Source: Rhodobium orientis (lineage in GTDB: Bacteria; Pseudomonadota; Alphaproteobacteria; Rhizobiales; Rhodobiaceae). Taken from it: 64,000 bases of DNA. A program made the translations under genes and the position numbers. Every line of letters starts with the position of its first letter. Position 1 is the first letter of the stretch. The DNA is taken from positions 124,001 to 188,000 of the forward strand of contig NZ_NPEV01000001.1 of assembly GCF_003258835.1 (NCBI RefSeq). The letters run 5' to 3'. The notes beneath the pieces were generated by a model. It searched no databases. It worked only from the letters and a program-made list of their open reading frames with translations, and was not told where the DNA came from. Of this stretch, positions 61,579-64,000 are shown piece by piece.

Positions 61579-62832
61579 ATGTCCCGCGCCGTGAACGTTG
61601 TCGATCTTCCGACCCCGGAATTCACCAAGACCAAGCCGCTGCCCCAGGAGCGGTGGCTGAAGACCAAGGCCGCGATCGGCTGGCTGCTCGGCGACGGCCG
61701 CCGGGCGACCAACGGCGCCGACTTCATCGAGGGCCTGTGCGCCCATGCCCGGGCCACCGGCCTTCCCGTAGAACGGGCGGCGATCGCCATCCGGCTCCTG
61801 CATTCCGAATATGCCGGCCTCGGCTTTCACTGGCAGCTCGGCCAGCAGGCAACCGTCAACCCTTATGCCTATACGCCCGGCCCCTCGCCGGCTTACGACA
61901 ACAGCCCCTACAAGGCCGCCCACGACACCGGCGAATGGGTCATGCTGTGGCTGGCCGATACGCCCGACGACGCCTATGGCATCGTGCCGGAGCTGAAGGC
62001 GGGCGGCTACACCCACTATATCTGCATCCCGTTTTCCTCCCGCTTCGGCCTTTCCAATGGGCTGACGCTGGCGACCCGCGATCCCGGCGGCTTTTCCGAC
62101 GACGATCTGATGGTCATCGCGATGCTGGCGCCGGCGGTCGCGGCGGCGGCGGAGATCCTGTCCCTCGACCGCATGCTCGACGATCTTTTGCGGATCTATC
62201 TCGGCGACGAGCCGCACCGGCGGGTGCTGGAGGGCAATGTCCATCGCGGCGAGGTCACGCGCGTGCGCGCGGCGATCCTTTTCGCCGACATGCGCCATTT
62301 CACGACCCTGTCGCTCGACATGTCGGCCGAGGCCGTCACCGGGCTCCTCAACCGCTATTACGACTGCGTGGTGCCCGCGGTGGAGGAGCGGGGCGGGGAG
62401 ATCCTGAAATTCATCGGCGACGGGGTGCTGGCCATGTTCCCGGCCGAGGAAGGGGCGAGCGACGATGCCTGCCAGGCGGCCTATGCGGCGGCCAAGGACG
62501 TGCAGAAGCGGGCGGCGCGGATCGGCGGCGAGGCCGAGCCCGGCTTTTCCGTCGGCGTGGCGCTGCATTTCGGCCGCGTCGCCTATGGCAATGTGGGCTC
62601 CGGCCACCGGCTCGACTTCACCATGATCGGCCGCGACGTCAACGCGGCGAGCCGGATCGCCAGCCTGTGCGGCGAACTGCAGCGCAAGATCCTGATGTCG
62701 AAGGATTTCGCCGGCCGCCTGAAAGACGATCCGACGCGCTATCTCGGCGCCTATCCCTTGCGCGGCATTCCGGGCCTGCAGGAGATCCACGAGGTCGCCT
62801 GCGGCCCCGATCCGTGCGTCCCGCCGGCCTGA
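61579..62832 (+). CDS. Class III adenylate cyclase
   Basis: 417 residues. The C-terminal cyclase domain (about 230-400) has both metal Asp residues (LFADMRHF, Asp237; FIGDGVLAMF, Asp281), the adenine-selecting Lys277 (EILKFIGDG), and the transition-state Asn/Arg in NAASRI, so it should make cAMP from ATP. The N-terminal 200 residues lack membrane helices and resemble the globular sensor region found in similar rhizobial cyclases. No neighbour suggests its input. Confidence 0.9.
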   Translation: MSRAVNVVDLPTPEFTKTKPLPQERWLKTKAAIGWLLGDGRRATNGADFIEGLCAHARATGLPVERAAIAIRLLHSEYAGLGFHWQLGQQATVNPYAYTPGPSPAYDNSPYKAAHDTGEWVMLWLADTPDDAYGIVPELKAGGYTHYICIPFSSRFGLSNGLTLATRDPGGFSDDDLMVIAMLAPAVAAAAEILSLDRMLDDLLRIYLGDEPHRRVLEGNVHRGEVTRVRAAILFADMRHFTTLSLDMSAEAVTGLLNRYYDCVVPAVEERGGEILKFIGDGVLAMFPAEEGASDDACQAAYAAAKDVQKRAARIGGEAEPGFSVGVALHFGRVAYGNVGSGHRLDFTMIGRDVNAASRIASLCGELQRKILMSKDFAGRLKDDPTRYLGAYPLRGIPGLQEIHEVACGPDPCVPPA

Positions 62833-62974
62833 GCGGCGCGGTCGTCCGAACCTTCCCTAAAGCCCGAGACACGACGCACCGGCCCGAGGCAACCTGGCTC
62901 AACCCGCCCCTTCGGCCCGGGCTTGCGGCGCCGGGCTCACATGCTATAGGGGACGGGCGCTCCAAGCGATGCGT

Positions 62975-63051
62975 GGGCCCGTAGCTCAATTGGTTAGAGC
63001 CGACCGCTCATAACGGTCTGGTTGCAGGTTCGAGTCCTGCCGGGCCTACCA
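62975..63051 (+). tRNA. tRNA with CAT anticodon (tRNA-Met, or tRNA-Ile2)
   Basis: 77 nt including encoded CCA. Acceptor GGGCCCG pairs with CGGGCCT (first pair G-T); D arm AGCTCAATTGGTTAGAGC; anticodon stem GACCG/CGGTC around loop CTCATAA (anticodon 63009-63011); T arm GCAGG-TTCGAGT-CCTGC. The CAT anticodon fits elongator Met or, if the C is lysidine-modified, Ile; sequence alone does not settle it here. It is not the initiator, which lacks pair 1-72 and has three G-C pairs in the anticodon stem. Confidence 0.92.
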
Positions 63052-63144
63052 CAAAGTCCCTCGGATTTGCCGGATACGACTTGCCGTTCCCGCCGGCTTC
63101 AACCCGGCCGCCGGGAATTGCAGTTTCTGTTTTTGGGGCCCGCG

Positions 63145-64000
63145 CTAAGCGGCCCGCTCCCGGCCGGCGAGCGACAGGAAGACGTCCGCGGCCCGGTCGA
63201 TATCGTCCTCGCTGATATGGCGATGGGTGACGCAGCGGAGCAGGGCGGGATTGACGGTGCGTGTCAGAACGCCGTTGGCGGTCAGGGCGTCGACCCATTC
63301 AAAGCTCGTGCGGCCGGTTTTCGAAACGTCGACCTGGACGATGTTGGTTTCAGGCGCGCTCGCCCTCAGCGTGGTCCCTGCCGCGTTGAGGGCCTTGCTG
63401 AAGCGGGCGGCGCGGGCATGGTCCTCGCCGAGCCGGTGTCGCATGACCTCGATGGCCTCGATGCCCGCCGCCGCAAGGACGCCGATCTGCCGCTGCGTGC
63501 CGCCTAGCAGCTTGCGCATCTGTCGCGCCTGCCGGATCGTCTCGGCAGGGCCGGCCAGGACGGCTCCGGCCGGCGCGCTCAGTCCCTTGGACAGGCAGAT
63601 GGCGACGGTGTCGGCATGGGACGCAATCCGGTCGGGGGCGATATCGAGCGCGACCGCGGCATTGAAGATCCGGGCGCCGTCGACATGGACCCTGATGCCG
63701 TCCTCGTTCGCCAGCTCGCGGATCGCCTGCATGTGCGCCAACGGCAGGACGGTGCCGCCGGCGGCGTTGTGCGAGGTTTCCAGGCAGATCAGCGCGGTCG
63801 CGATGCGGCCGCGGTCGACGGTCAGGATCTCCGCGACCGCGTTGCGGTCCATGGCCCCGGCCGTCCCGGGGACGGCCCTGACGCAAACGCCGGTGAAGAC
63901 CGAGGTGCCCCGCTCCATCCGGAGCATGTGGGCGTTGTCCCCGACCAGGATCTGGTCGGCGCGCTGCGCCTGGACCAGTACCGCGATCAGGTTGGCCATG
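63145..64000 (-). CDS. ltaE: Low-specificity L-threonine aldolase (5' end beyond window)
   Basis: About 285 residues visible; the N-terminus lies past the window edge, as the first visible residues (MANLIAVLVQ) are the internal segment that follows the SGTM motif in this family. PLP lysine in CLSKGLSAPAGAVL; other marks HNAAGGTVLP, RVHVDGARIFNA. It cleaves L-threonine or allo-threonine to glycine and acetaldehyde. It is convergent with the tRNA gene. Confidence 0.88.
   Translation of the reverse strand, partial: MANLIAVLVQAQRADQILVGDNAHMLRMERGTSVFTGVCVRAVPGTAGAMDRNAVAEILTVDRGRIATALICLETSHNAAGGTVLPLAHMQAIRELANEDGIRVHVDGARIFNAAVALDIAPDRIASHADTVAICLSKGLSAPAGAVLAGPAETIRQARQMRKLLGGTQRQIGVLAAAGIEAIEVMRHRLGEDHARAARFSKALNAAGTTLRASAPETNIVQVDVSKTGRTSFEWVDALTANGVLTRTVNPALLRCVTHRHISEDDIDRAADVFLSLAGRERAA

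Overview
The window comes from a high-GC alphaproteobacterium, most likely of the order Hyphomicrobiales (Rhizobiales). Evidence is the gene content and order: carA facing yqeY-dnaG-rpoD; carB-greA; an Lrp regulator; trxB followed by a LysR gene of LsrB/VtlR type with a probable AbcR-like small RNA beyond it; a FolM-like pteridine reductase with folB; and families common in rhizobia (DUF1176, DUF3775, ELM1-like, DUF922, EF-G-like). I see no phage, insertion sequence or CRISPR array. Genus cannot be fixed by eye.

Layout. 1-8.9 kb: two secreted NTR/TIMP-like proteins, uvrC, a Cache chemoreceptor, folM-folB, a cation antiporter and an ELM1-like gene. 9-15.7 kb: PPK2, DUF1176, RNase T2, RlmJ, cold-shock protein, metallo-beta-lactamase-fold hydrolase and a DUF922 protease. 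16-21 kb: a voltage-sensor membrane protein of unusual architecture, an AT-rich membrane gene, uvrB and a diguanylate cyclase. 21.8-27 kb: secreted Cys-rich proteins, PBP1A and a DUF3775 protein. 27-34 kb: a DUF1800/DUF1501 pair, a TPR protein, a PQQ-type sugar dehydrogenase and small membrane proteins. 34-45 kb: aspartate aminotransferase, EF-G-like GTPase, MsrP, LsrB/TrxB, two dioxygenases, a second ELM1-like gene, Lrp and GreA. 45-60 kb: carB, carA, yqeY, brnTA, dnaG and rpoD, with a small-protein cluster between carB and carA. 60-64 kb: a di-heme peroxidase, an adenylate cyclase, a tRNA with CAT anticodon and the end of a threonine aldolase gene.

Four things stand out. (1) 49.0-50.6 kb: three paralogous genes for proteins of 41-49 residues (one found by eye at 49594-49719) lie next to an XRE-type regulator. 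The DNA in front of the first two carries GCAC-N3-GTGC palindromes spaced about 32 bp apart and set identically around two -35 boxes. This looks like a small autonomous regulon that I cannot match to a described system. (2) 16271-17374: a complete S1-S4 voltage sensor joined not to a potassium pore but to a bestrophin/DUF4239-like membrane region. (3) Downstream of lsrB, a minus-strand transcript with anti-Shine-Dalgarno stretches and a strong terminator fits an AbcR-type small RNA. (4) A roughly 100-bp repeat (5560-5761 and 8897-8993) stays open in one frame and bridges folM and folB.

Most genes are housekeeping: nucleotide excision repair (uvrC, uvrB), pyrimidine/arginine precursor supply (carA, carB), folate (folM, folB), transcription and replication (greA, dnaG, rpoD), envelope (PBP1A) and redox repair (trxB, msrP). 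Short dispersed repeats of four families fill most longer intergenic gaps.
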